Positions 35,454 to 43,627 of a stretch of 64,000 nt of DNA are shown here, one piece after another; within the stretch, counting starts at the first letter, position 1; every line of letters begins with the position of its first letter. This DNA comes from Tabrizicola_A sp964393035 (GTDB lineage: Bacteria; Pseudomonadota; Alphaproteobacteria; Rhodobacterales; Rhodobacteraceae): positions 248,001-312,000 of the forward strand of contig CAYMRX010000002.1 in assembly GCA_964393035.1 (NCBI GenBank). Reading direction: 5' to 3'. Below the pieces are notes generated by a model. That model saw only the letters and a program-made list of their open reading frames with translations. It searched no databases and was not told the DNA's origin. Both the position numbers and the translations under genes were made by a program.

Positions 35454-36029
35454 TCAGCGCCGCGCGCCGACATGGGGTGCAAGGAAGGTTTCAACCATCT
35501 TGCGCGCGGCGGGCAGGTCCATTCTGTCGGGCGCGATACACATCTCGACCCAGAGCCCGTCCAGAAGTGCGATCAGCCCCGAGGCAAGACGGTCGGCCTC
35601 ATCCGCGCCCTCTGCCGCAATCGCGACCGAAATTGCCCGGTGATAGCGGTCATACTGATGCAGATGTTCGGCCCTGAGGGCGGGGTTCACCGCGATCTCG
35701 CCCCAAAGTGCCAACCAGATGTTCAATCCCTCGCGCCGGAATTGCCGATCCGACAGCAACTCATCCAAGAGCGTCGCCAAGGGCGGCGGGTCCTCAGGCG
35801 CAATTGCCTGCAACAAGGGCGCATAGGCCGCGACATAGCAGGCCGCCAAAAGCCCGTCCTTGCCCCCGAAGTGATGCCCGATCAACCCGCGCGAGGCCCC
35901 GGATGCCTTGCAGATGTTGTCGATGGTAAAGGCGGTGATGCCCCCCTTGGCCAAGACGCGCAGCCCCGCCTGCACCAGCTCGGCGGCACGATCCTCGGGC
36001 AACAGACGTTTGTATTTCGGCGCGGTCAT
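35454..36029 (-). CDS. TetR-family regulator, BetI-like
   Basis: A 191-residue TetR repressor. The helix-turn-helix is FTIDNICKASGASRGLIGHHF (about residues 34-54), and the C-terminal domain has the BetI-like WLALWGEIAVNPALRAEHLHQYDRYHRAI. It lies divergently from the flavoprotein/MttB genes and directly upstream of the BKACE operon on its own strand, so it could control both sides. The 112-base gap carries a 20-base inverted repeat (36081-36100). BetI relatives respond to choline-type quaternary amines, which would fit the MttB neighbour (inference). Confidence 0.88.
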   Translation of the reverse strand: MTAPKYKRLLPEDRAAELVQAGLRVLAKGGITAFTIDNICKASGASRGLIGHHFGGKDGLLAACYVAAYAPLLQAIAPEDPPPLATLLDELLSDRQFRREGLNIWLALWGEIAVNPALRAEHLHQYDRYHRAISVAIAAEGADEADRLASGLIALLDGLWVEMCIAPDRMDLPAARKMVETFLAPHVGARR

Positions 36030-36080
36030 CGGGAAGCCGTGATTGGAGGGGCCTTGTTGAACGGCGCGGCCCGGATTTCA

Positions 36081-36100
36081 TGTTGAACGATCATACAACA
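36081..36100. promoter_or_regulatory. Candidate TetR operator
   Basis: TGTTGAACGATCATACAACA is an inverted repeat with eight of ten positions paired. The half-site TTGTTGAACG occurs again at 36054-36063. Both lie in the divergent gap between tetR and the TMADH-like gene, where a BetI-type repressor would be expected to bind. Confidence 0.5.
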
Positions 36101-36141
36101 GTGATAGCCTGCCGCCAAGAAGAACCACCACGGACCCCAAG

Positions 36142-38154
36142 ATGGACCCGCGCCACGCCATCCTGTTTGACCCGGTGAAGATCGGCCCTGTCACCGCGCC
36201 AAACCGGTTTTACCAGACACCGCATGCAACCGGCTTTGGCTGGCAGCGGCCGCAATCCGGCGCGGCCTTGCGCGGGATAAAGGCCGAGGGGGGCTGGGGC
36301 GTGGTCTGCACCGAATACTGCTCGATCCACCCCAGCAGCGACGACAGCCCGCATGCCTTTCTGACGCTCTGGGATGACGAGGATATCGCCCCGCTTGCCG
36401 CCACGGCCGAGGCGATCCACGCCCATGGTGCATTGGCCGGAATCGAACTTTGGCATGGCGGTTTTCACGCCAGCAACCGCATGACCCGCGTACCGGGGCT
36501 GGGGCCGCAAGTGCAACCCTCGATGTTCCATTTGCCCGCCACCAGCCGGGAAATGGATCTGGCCGATATCCGCGCCTTTCGCGGTTGGCAGCGCGATGCG
36601 GCCAAACGGGCGAAACAGGCGGGCTTCGACATCGTTTATGTCTATGCTGGACATGATTACCTGCCCTTTCAATTCCTGTCGCGCCGCACCAACACCCGAG
36701 GCGATGCCTATGGCGGCCCCTTGGAAAACCGGGTGCGCTTGTTGCGGGAAATGCTGGAGGACACCCGTGACGCAGTGGGCGACACCTGCGCCGTGGCGCT
36801 GCGTCTGGCGGTCGATGAATTGCACGGGCCGGGCGGGATTTGTGCCGAGGGCGAAGGGCGCGAGGTGGTGGAGATGCTCGCCGAACTTCCCGATCTTTGG
36901 GATGTGAACATCGCGGGCGCCTTGGGCAATGACAGCAAATCCGCACGGTTTTCCAGCGAAGGGTTTCAGGAAGACTATATCCGTTGGGTCAAGGGCGTGA
37001 CGACGAAACCTGTCGTCTCGGTCGGCCGTTTCACCTCGCCCGACCGCATGGTGGAACAGATCAAAAAGGGCGTGCAGGACTTTATCGGCGCCGCGCGCCC
37101 CTCGATCGCGGACCCGTTCCTGCCCACGAAAATCCGGCAAGGTCGGGCGGATGAAATCCGCGAATGCATCGGCTGCAACATCTGTCGGGCGGCGAACAAC
37201 GAGGCCGTGCCCCTGCGCTGCACCCAGAACCCGACCATGGGCGAGGAATGGCGCAGCGGTTGGCACCCGGAACGGATCGCCAGCTATCCCAAACGCGAAA
37301 CGGCCCTTGTGGTGGGGGCAGGCCCAGCCGGGTTGGAGGCCGCTCTGACGCTGGCCCGCCGCGGGCTGGAGGTGACGCTGACCGAAGCCCGCCGCTCCCT
37401 CGGCGGGCGGGTTTCGCAGGAAGCAACGCTACCCGGATTGGCCACATGGTCCCGTGTGCGCGACTGGCGGCTGACCATGCTGGGCAAGCTGCCCAATGTG
37501 CAGATCTTCCGCGAAAGCCGGATGGGGGCGGGCGACATTGAAGACCTCAACCCCGATCACACGGTCTTGGCGACCGGAGCGCACTGGCGCCGCGATGGGG
37601 TGGGCGTGGTGGAAATCACCCCGCGCGCATTTCCCAACGCCTTGACGCCGGACGATATTTTCGCCGGCGCGGCGGTCACCGGCCCCGTGGTGATCCATGA
37701 TGACGAGCATTATTTCATGGGTGGCGCCTTGGCCGAGAAACTCGCCCAAGCGGGCCATGCGGTGACGCTGGTCACGCCCTACCCTCAAGTCTCGGGCTGG
37801 ACGATCTACACCGACGAACAGGGCTTTGTGCAGGAACGGCTGATGTCGCTGGGCGTGACCATCCTGCCGCAGCACGGGGTCACGGAGCAAGGCCACAGCT
37901 TTGCCCGGGCCACCTGCCTGACCACGGGGCAAAGCCGCGATATTGCTTGCGGAACGCTGGTTCTGGTCACCGGTCGCCTGCCCGATGATGCGCTCTGGCA
38001 GGCCCTGCAAGGCCGCCCCAATCTGGCGCGGGTGGGCGATTGCCTGACCCCCTCCTCCATCGCCGACGCGGTCTATTCCGCGCATCGCTTCGCCCGCCTT
38101 TTGGGTGAACCCGACCTGCCCCCGCGCCGCGAGCGCGCAAACCTGAAAGGCTGA
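36142..38154 (+). CDS. TMADH-like iron-sulfur flavoprotein (NADH:flavin oxidoreductase family)
   Basis: A 670-residue protein with the trimethylamine dehydrogenase layout: an FMN TIM barrel (1-330), a 4Fe-4S motif with Cys342, Cys345, Cys348 and Cys360, and a C-terminal dinucleotide-binding half starting at ALVVGAGPAGLEAAL. In TMADH a cysteine in the sequence PHC binds FMN covalently; here that position is Ala29 (TPHAT). The residue matching TMADH Tyr60 is Tyr59 (CTEYCSIHP), but the bowl tryptophans Trp264 and Trp355 are not conserved. It probably demethylates or oxidises a secondary or tertiary amine other than trimethylamine. MttB follows after three bases. Confidence 0.88.
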   Translation: MDPRHAILFDPVKIGPVTAPNRFYQTPHATGFGWQRPQSGAALRGIKAEGGWGVVCTEYCSIHPSSDDSPHAFLTLWDDEDIAPLAATAEAIHAHGALAGIELWHGGFHASNRMTRVPGLGPQVQPSMFHLPATSREMDLADIRAFRGWQRDAAKRAKQAGFDIVYVYAGHDYLPFQFLSRRTNTRGDAYGGPLENRVRLLREMLEDTRDAVGDTCAVALRLAVDELHGPGGICAEGEGREVVEMLAELPDLWDVNIAGALGNDSKSARFSSEGFQEDYIRWVKGVTTKPVVSVGRFTSPDRMVEQIKKGVQDFIGAARPSIADPFLPTKIRQGRADEIRECIGCNICRAANNEAVPLRCTQNPTMGEEWRSGWHPERIASYPKRETALVVGAGPAGLEAALTLARRGLEVTLTEARRSLGGRVSQEATLPGLATWSRVRDWRLTMLGKLPNVQIFRESRMGAGDIEDLNPDHTVLATGAHWRRDGVGVVEITPRAFPNALTPDDIFAGAAVTGPVVIHDDEHYFMGGALAEKLAQAGHAVTLVTPYPQVSGWTIYTDEQGFVQERLMSLGVTILPQHGVTEQGHSFARATCLTTGQSRDIACGTLVLVTGRLPDDALWQALQGRPNLARVGDCLTPSSIADAVYSAHRFARLLGEPDLPPRRERANLKG

Positions 38155-38157
38155 TCC

Positions 38158-39666
38158 ATGCGCCACCGCCGCCCGGCCCGCTCGGCCAATGCCATCCCCC
38201 AGCGCCCCTTTAGCCAAGTGCCGCGCGGCTATGACCCGATCAAGGTGATCTCGGATGATCAGGTGCAGGCGATTCATGAGGCCGCCCTGCGTCTTCTGGC
38301 CGAGCAGGGCATGCGCGTGCTGAACGCCCGCGCCATCGCCTATTACCGCAGCGCAGGCGCGCGGGTGGACGGCAATATGGTCTATCTCGACCCCGGCCTT
38401 GTGACGGAACATCTTGCCACGCTGCCCCGCACCTTCACGATTGCCGCGCGCAACCGGGCCAAAGATCTGCGCTTTGGGGGCAATGACATGGTGTTCTCCT
38501 CTGTCGGCGGCCCGGCCTATGTCATGGATATTGACCGCGGCCGCCGCGATGGCACGCTGGCCGACATGCAGGATTTCCTGCGGCTGTGCCAAAGCCTGAA
38601 CGTGCTCCAGCAGGAATCCGGTGGCCCACTGGAACCCATGGACCTGCCCGCGAATACCCGGCATCTGGACCTTTACCTGTCCCAGATCACGCTGCTGGAC
38701 AAAAGCTGGAACCTGAACGCCCTTGGCACCGACCGCACGATGGACGGCCTGCACATGGCCGCAATCTCGATGGGCTGGAGCATTGACGATCTGGCCCGCC
38801 AACCGATGATGATGGGGGTCATCAACACCAACTCGCCCCGGCAATTGGACGATCCGATGAGCCAAGGGCTGATCGCGCTGGCCGAACATGGGCAGGTGGC
38901 GATTGTCACGCCCTTTACGCTGGCGGGCGCCATGGCCCCGGTCAGCCTTGCCGGCGCCTTGGTCTTGCAACATGCCGAGGCAATGTTCGGCTTGGTGCTG
39001 ACACAAATCGTGCGGCCGGGGGTGCCGGCGATGTATGGCGGCTTCACCTCGAATGTCGATATGAAAACCGGCGCACCTGCCTTTGGCACGCCGGAATATG
39101 CCAAGGCCGCGCAGGCCAGTGGCCAGCTTGCCCGCCACATCGGCGCGCCCTTCCGGTCGTCGAACACCACGGCCGCCAATGCGCTGGATGCCCAGGCCGC
39201 CTATGAGGCGCAGATGTCGCTTTGGGGCTGTCTGATGGGCGGCGCAAACCTTGTGATCCACGCGGCGGGCTGGATGCATGGCGGACTGACGGCCAGCTTT
39301 GAAAAGCTGATCCTTGACGCCGAGATGCTGGGCATGATGCAGGCCTATTTTACGCCAATGCCGGTGGACGAGGCCGCGCTATCGCTGGATGCCATCGCCG
39401 AGGCGGGGGTGGGCGGGCATTTCTTCGGCACGGCGCAGACCATGGCGCAATATGAAACCGCCTTTCATGCGCCGATGCTGTCGAATTGGGACAATTACCC
39501 AACTTGGCTTGCGCGCGGATCAGAAGAAGCGCCGCAGCGCGCCAACCGGATCTGGAAAGAGCTCTTGGCCCATTACGAACAGCCGCCCTTGGACGCGGGC
39601 ATCCTCGATGAACTCGAAGCCTTCGTCTCCCGCCGAAAAACCGAAGGCGGCGCACCTACCAACTGA
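38158..39666 (+). CDS. MttB-like trimethylamine methyltransferase family protein (non-pyrrolysine)
   Basis: A 502-residue member of the MttB superfamily, which in methanogens and acetogens moves a methyl group from a quaternary or tertiary amine to a corrinoid protein. The reading frame has no internal amber codon, so it is of the non-pyrrolysine type, like the glycine-betaine, proline-betaine and carnitine methyltransferases of that family. Recognisable parts are IHEAALRLLAEQGMRV, VGGPAYVMD and GAPFRSSNTTAANALDAQAA. No corrinoid protein gene lies in the window, so the methyl acceptor is open. It is in one operon with the TMADH-like gene, suggesting successive N-demethylation steps (inference). 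Confidence 0.88.
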   Translation: MRHRRPARSANAIPQRPFSQVPRGYDPIKVISDDQVQAIHEAALRLLAEQGMRVLNARAIAYYRSAGARVDGNMVYLDPGLVTEHLATLPRTFTIAARNRAKDLRFGGNDMVFSSVGGPAYVMDIDRGRRDGTLADMQDFLRLCQSLNVLQQESGGPLEPMDLPANTRHLDLYLSQITLLDKSWNLNALGTDRTMDGLHMAAISMGWSIDDLARQPMMMGVINTNSPRQLDDPMSQGLIALAEHGQVAIVTPFTLAGAMAPVSLAGALVLQHAEAMFGLVLTQIVRPGVPAMYGGFTSNVDMKTGAPAFGTPEYAKAAQASGQLARHIGAPFRSSNTTAANALDAQAAYEAQMSLWGCLMGGANLVIHAAGWMHGGLTASFEKLILDAEMLGMMQAYFTPMPVDEAALSLDAIAEAGVGGHFFGTAQTMAQYETAFHAPMLSNWDNYPTWLARGSEEAPQRANRIWKELLAHYEQPPLDAGILDELEAFVSRRKTEGGAPTN

Positions 39667-39692
39667 GGCCCCCGCCCCCTGCCCGCGCCTGG

Positions 39693-39779
39693 CTTTCATC
39701 TTGGCAAAAATACCCCCCGCGGAGCGTCTGGCCTTCGCCAAAGGCGCCTCCGGCGGGGGTATTTTTGCCAAGATGAAAG
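39693..39779. repeat. 24-base exact inverted repeat, dispersed element in both orientations
   Basis: Arms at 39693-39716 and 39756-39779 are perfect reverse complements, each reading CTTTCATCTTGGCAAAAATA plus CCCC on the inner side. The 39-base loop is itself GC-rich. It lies between the MttB-like gene and the beta-lactamase-like gene and could fold into a very stable hairpin; T-runs inside the arms also suit termination. Single copies lie at 21784 and 59652. Confidence 0.85.
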
Positions 39780-39832
39780 GCTTGGGGTTTCCCGGCCAAG
39801 GCGCTAGTTTGAGAGAAAAATGGGAGCGCGTG

Positions 39833-40720
39833 ATGTTTCTGACGGTGGCACCGGGCTGGCAGGCTTTGGGCGATGCGATCTTGGCCGGGGTGACCGCGCC
39901 TGAACGGGTGGCGCTGGTGATGGTGCAGGCGGGCGATGCAGGGCCGGAAGGCTTTGCCCATCGCGGAACGGAGCCGATTTACCCCTGTTCGCTGGTCAAG
40001 ACCTTTCACCTCATCCACGCCCTTGCCGCGTTGGAGGAGGGCCGCATTTCGGCCCATGGCGAGTTGGACCGGGCCATGCGCGACATGATCCGCTGGTCGT
40101 CCAATACGGCAACAAATTATGTGATTGATATGGTCACCGGCACCACGGGCGACACGCTTTTGGAGGGGGCCGAATATCTGGATTGGGTGTCAAAGCGCGA
40201 ACGGTTGAACCGGGTGTTCTGGCGCATGGGTTGGCCGGAATGGGACGGGTGCCGCATCGCGCAAAAGCTGATGGATGACGCTCGCTATGGCCGCGAGGCG
40301 CGCTTTGCCGGGACAGAGGGCGAGAACCTGAACCGGTTGACCGCGCTCGCCGCCGCGCGGCTGATGTGGGAGTTGTTCGATGGCGATCTGCCCATATCGG
40401 CCCCGGTGCGTGGCCGGGCGCAGGCGATTTTGTCGCGCGATCCGACCGGGCCGGATGCGGGCGATCCGAATTATCAGGTGGCCGAATATCTGGGCGGTGA
40501 TCTGCCGGGCGATGCGCAGATCTGGTCCAAGGCCGGGCATAACCTGTGGACAGGCGACGCCCGCACCAGTTGGTTCAAGCATGACATGATCCGCATCGCC
40601 GCCCCCGGTCGCAAGCCGCTGATCGTGGTTGCCATGACCGAAGGCGAAGATTTGGCAAAGGACGTCGAGTTCCTGCCCCGCCTTGGTCGTGATATCTGGG
40701 ATCGGCTGGCCAGCCTTTAA
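39833..40720 (+). CDS. Class A beta-lactamase-fold serine hydrolase
   Basis: A 295-residue protein of the beta-lactamase / serine hydrolase fold. It has SxxK as Ser53-Leu-Val-Lys56 (YPCSLVKTF), the SxN element Ser89-Ser-Asn91 (RWSSNTATN), an omega-loop-like ENLN at 164-167 and a K(S/T)G-like Lys233-Ala-Gly235 (WSKAGHN). There is no signal peptide with the start at 39833, which has GGGAG five bases upstream, so it is more likely a cytosolic esterase or amidase than a resistance enzyme. An in-frame ATG at 39773 lies inside the upstream repeat. Its stop overlaps the convergent flavoprotein gene by four bases. Confidence 0.8.
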   Translation: MFLTVAPGWQALGDAILAGVTAPERVALVMVQAGDAGPEGFAHRGTEPIYPCSLVKTFHLIHALAALEEGRISAHGELDRAMRDMIRWSSNTATNYVIDMVTGTTGDTLLEGAEYLDWVSKRERLNRVFWRMGWPEWDGCRIAQKLMDDARYGREARFAGTEGENLNRLTALAAARLMWELFDGDLPISAPVRGRAQAILSRDPTGPDAGDPNYQVAEYLGGDLPGDAQIWSKAGHNLWTGDARTSWFKHDMIRIAAPGRKPLIVVAMTEGEDLAKDVEFLPRLGRDIWDRLASL

Positions 40721-42816
40721 GGCAACCGCGACGGCCCCGGTTCCAACCTTGCCACTTCCCGGCGGAAGCGCGGGGTGTCGCCCCGGTCGTCGGGCATATC
40801 CAACTCCTCGGCAAAGCGCCGCCCGGCATAGGTGGCCCAGGCAATCGGGCCCGGTGCTGCGGCATCGCCGATCAGCTTGACCGTGCGGATACCCGCCGCC
40901 TGCCATTCGGCCTGCCGGGCCATCAGGTCGTGGTAGAGGCCATCATGCGGGCTGCGCGAGGTGACCATGACCACCGCATCGGCGGGCAGCGTGGTGATCG
41001 CACCCGTCCATGCGCAGCCAAGGCTGACCTCGCCCGCGCCAATCGCCTCGGGGGCCTTGGACAGATGCACCTGCACGCCAAGCTCCAACAGGCGGCGCAT
41101 GATGATCGCCTGCTCCAGCGTGTTTTCGGCCCATTCGGCAACCTTGGTGGCAGGCGTCACGAAATCCACCGTGCAGCCGCGCGCCACCAGAACCTCGGCC
41201 ATGAGCGAGCCCATGTAGAAATGATCGTCATCATAGACCGTGACGCGCCCGCCCGTCGGACCCGCGCCTGTCATCAGGTCATCGGGCGAAAAGACCGGCA
41301 TGGCCGCATCGGTCGGGATCGGCAGCAGATGCAGGCGGGCGACCGCATCGCGGCGCCAGCTGGCCCCGGTGGCAATCGCCACATGCTCCGCCCCCATCGC
41401 CAGCACATCGTCGGCGGTAAGGGGGCTGTCACGGTAGACCTCGGCGTTGGTCATGGGCGCAAGCTGGCCCGTGCGATAGTCGGCCACCCGGCCCCATGCC
41501 GACAGGCCCGGCAGGGTGCGTTCACGGGCAACCCGGCCGCCCAGCACAGTCGTCGCCTCGGCCAGCGTGACCTGATAGCCGCGCCGCGCCGATTGCAGCG
41601 CCGCCTCCAGCCCCGTTGGCCCGGCCCCGACCACCAGCACCGAGGACGACGGCCCCTTGGGCCGCGCGCGTTCGGGGTGCCAGCCCTTGCGCCATTCTTC
41701 CATGAAGGCGGTGTTCTGGGTGCAGCGACTGATCCCGCCCGTCATGTCGCCCGACACGCAGATGTTGCAGCCGATACATTCGCGGATGTCGTCGAACCGG
41801 CCTTCTTCGATCTTTTTCGGCAGGAAGGGATCGGCGATCGAGGGTCGCGCCGCGCCGATGAAATCCAAAATCCCCGAGCGGATCTGCCGCACCATGGCGT
41901 CCGCACTGGTAAAGCGCCCGACACCGACAACGGGTTTTGAGGTCAGCGCCTTGATGCCGCGCACCAGATCTTCCTGCGCGCCTTCGGGCTTGAACCGCGA
42001 GGTGCCGGAGCAAGCCTCCCATGTGCCATGGGCCAGATCCCAAAGGTCAGGCAGATCGCCGTGCATTTCAATGAAGTCGCGCACCTCGGCATTGGAAAAG
42101 CCGTAAGTTCCCGCCTCGTGCAGCGACATGCGATAGGTGATGCCCAACTCGCCCTTCGTCACCTCGCGCGCGTCTTCGATCACCTCGCGCAGGAAGCGGC
42201 CCCGGTTTTCCAAAGATCCACCGTATTCGTCACTGCGGTGGTTGGTGGCGCGGGACAGGAAGTGTTGGAAAATCCCGAACCCATGCGCGCCGTAAAGGCA
42301 GATCAGGTCAAAGCCCGCCTGCTGGCTGCGGCGGAAGGCGTTTTTGAACCAGCGGCGCAGGTCGCGGATATCCTCGCGGTCCAGCGTACGGGCCTGAACC
42401 GGATCGGAGGTGAAGGTCAGGATCGGCCCGCCGGTCACCGCCAAAGGCACATCGCGGGAATACAGGTTAGGCCCGTTGATGCCGGAATAGGCCAGCTGGA
42501 TGCCCGCCAGCGCGCCATGGCTTTTCATCGCCTCGGCCATCGCCGCCAGCGCGGGGATGTCCTTGTCTTCCCACAGGTGCTGTTCAATGAAGGGGGTGAT
42601 TTCGGACGAGGGGTGAATCTCGGTCTGTTCGGTGAAGATCACGCCCCAGCCGCCCTCGGCCTTGGTGCGGCGCATTTCGGCAGCAGCAGACGGGTCGCGA
42701 TAGCCGCCCCCATTGCAATGCGGCACCTGATAAAAGCGGTTCTTCGCCAGCTTCGGTCCAATTTGCAGGGGTTCGAACAGAATGTCGTAACGGCTGTCGC
42801 GGCTGTCTTTGGGCAT
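40717..42816 (-). CDS. TMADH/DMADH-like iron-sulfur flavoprotein, second copy
   Basis: A 699-residue homologue of trimethylamine/dimethylamine dehydrogenase. The covalent FMN cysteine is kept as Cys34 in QVPHCNGGGY, the 4Fe-4S cysteines are Cys347, Cys350, Cys353 and Cys365, and the second half begins with VLVVGAGPTGLEAAL. The position of TMADH Tyr60 is Gln64, the residue I recall for dimethylamine dehydrogenase. Trp355 is not conserved. It should oxidatively remove a methyl or alkyl group from a secondary or tertiary amine and pass electrons to ETF or another acceptor. It is the last gene of the PotABCD operon, three bases after the nitrilase-family gene, so the imported solute is likely its substrate or precursor. 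Confidence 0.88.
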   Translation of the reverse strand: MPKDSRDSRYDILFEPLQIGPKLAKNRFYQVPHCNGGGYRDPSAAAEMRRTKAEGGWGVIFTEQTEIHPSSEITPFIEQHLWEDKDIPALAAMAEAMKSHGALAGIQLAYSGINGPNLYSRDVPLAVTGGPILTFTSDPVQARTLDREDIRDLRRWFKNAFRRSQQAGFDLICLYGAHGFGIFQHFLSRATNHRSDEYGGSLENRGRFLREVIEDAREVTKGELGITYRMSLHEAGTYGFSNAEVRDFIEMHGDLPDLWDLAHGTWEACSGTSRFKPEGAQEDLVRGIKALTSKPVVGVGRFTSADAMVRQIRSGILDFIGAARPSIADPFLPKKIEEGRFDDIRECIGCNICVSGDMTGGISRCTQNTAFMEEWRKGWHPERARPKGPSSSVLVVGAGPTGLEAALQSARRGYQVTLAEATTVLGGRVARERTLPGLSAWGRVADYRTGQLAPMTNAEVYRDSPLTADDVLAMGAEHVAIATGASWRRDAVARLHLLPIPTDAAMPVFSPDDLMTGAGPTGGRVTVYDDDHFYMGSLMAEVLVARGCTVDFVTPATKVAEWAENTLEQAIIMRRLLELGVQVHLSKAPEAIGAGEVSLGCAWTGAITTLPADAVVMVTSRSPHDGLYHDLMARQAEWQAAGIRTVKLIGDAAAPGPIAWATYAGRRFAEELDMPDDRGDTPRFRREVARLEPGPSRLP

Positions 42817-42819
42817 GGT

Positions 42820-43569
42820 TCAGATCTTCCGAAAATCAAGGCTTTGAGTAGAGACGCGGGCCGGGTCGACGCCCGGCACATCGGCAATCAGCAGCGCCGG
42901 GTATTCGCCCGCCTGCGCCAGAACCTCGCCATGGGGGCCGGCAATCAGGCTGCCGCCAACGTAAATCAGATCGCCCTCGGTCCCGCAGTAATTGGCGTAG
43001 GCAATGGCCAGCCCGTAATTGGCCGCCATGACAGGGACGGTGTGGCGCACGACATGGGTGAAGGGGGCCATATTGGCGGTCGGCACCAAAATCGCCTCCA
43101 CCCCCTTCGCGGCCAAAGCGGCGACATGCGGGGCGAATTCGATGTCATAGCAGATCAGAAGGGCCATCTTGCGCCCCGCGAGATCGAAGGTCACGAAGGC
43201 ATCGCCGGGGAAATAAATCGCCTTTTCGCGCGGGCCGTAAAGCTGGATCTTGCGATACTGCGCCAGCGTTTCGCCATCCGGGCCATAGCACAGCGCCGAA
43301 TTATAGATCCGACCGCCTGCGGCCTCGGCATAGCCGAACACCAGCGCCGTTTTCGTGGATTTGGCGGCTGCGGACAGCCGGGCAAGGGCAGAGGCATCCG
43401 AGGTCAGCCCCGCGATTTCGGGGCGGTTGTAACCGGGCAAGAAAACCTCGGGCGCGACCAGAACATCGGCCCCGGCCGCCGCCGCCGCATGAAGCGCGGT
43501 TTCAAGCGTGGCACAGGCCGCGTCGAGATCGCCCGCAGGCGAGGCAGATTGCAGGACAGAAAGGCGCAT
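42820..43569 (-). CDS. Carbon-nitrogen hydrolase (nitrilase superfamily)
   Basis: A 249-residue enzyme with the Glu-Lys-Cys triad: Glu41 (VAPEVFLPGY), Lys107 (YRKIQLYGPREK) and Cys140 (ALLICYDIEF). Members hydrolyse amides or carbamoyl groups, for example N-carbamoylputrescine or omega-amides. Position between an amine-type ABC importer and a TMADH-like flavoprotein suggests that it acts on an amide of the imported compound (inference). A strong GC hairpin separates it from the binding-protein gene. Confidence 0.9.
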   Translation of the reverse strand: MRLSVLQSASPAGDLDAACATLETALHAAAAAGADVLVAPEVFLPGYNRPEIAGLTSDASALARLSAAAKSTKTALVFGYAEAAGGRIYNSALCYGPDGETLAQYRKIQLYGPREKAIYFPGDAFVTFDLAGRKMALLICYDIEFAPHVAALAAKGVEAILVPTANMAPFTHVVRHTVPVMAANYGLAIAYANYCGTEGDLIYVGGSLIAGPHGEVLAQAGEYPALLIADVPGVDPARVSTQSLDFRKI

Positions 43570-43587
43570 GGGTTCACCGGGGTTCTT

Positions 43588-43619
43588 GGCCCCGCGCGCG
43601 CCATCCGGCGCGCGGGGCC
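43588..43619. other. Strong GC hairpin between PotD-like and nitrilase genes
   Basis: GGCCCCGCGCGCGCC (43588-43602) pairs with GGCGCGCGGGGCC (43607-43619) with one two-base bulge. It lacks a T-tract, so it looks more like an mRNA-stabilising or attenuating stem that lets the binding protein be made in excess over the genes downstream. Confidence 0.65.
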
Positions 43620-43627
43620 TGAGGGGA

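Noticed and set aside
38158..39666. Pyrrolysine-dependent MttB
   Set aside because: The frame is continuous without an internal amber codon, and no pyl genes are visible.
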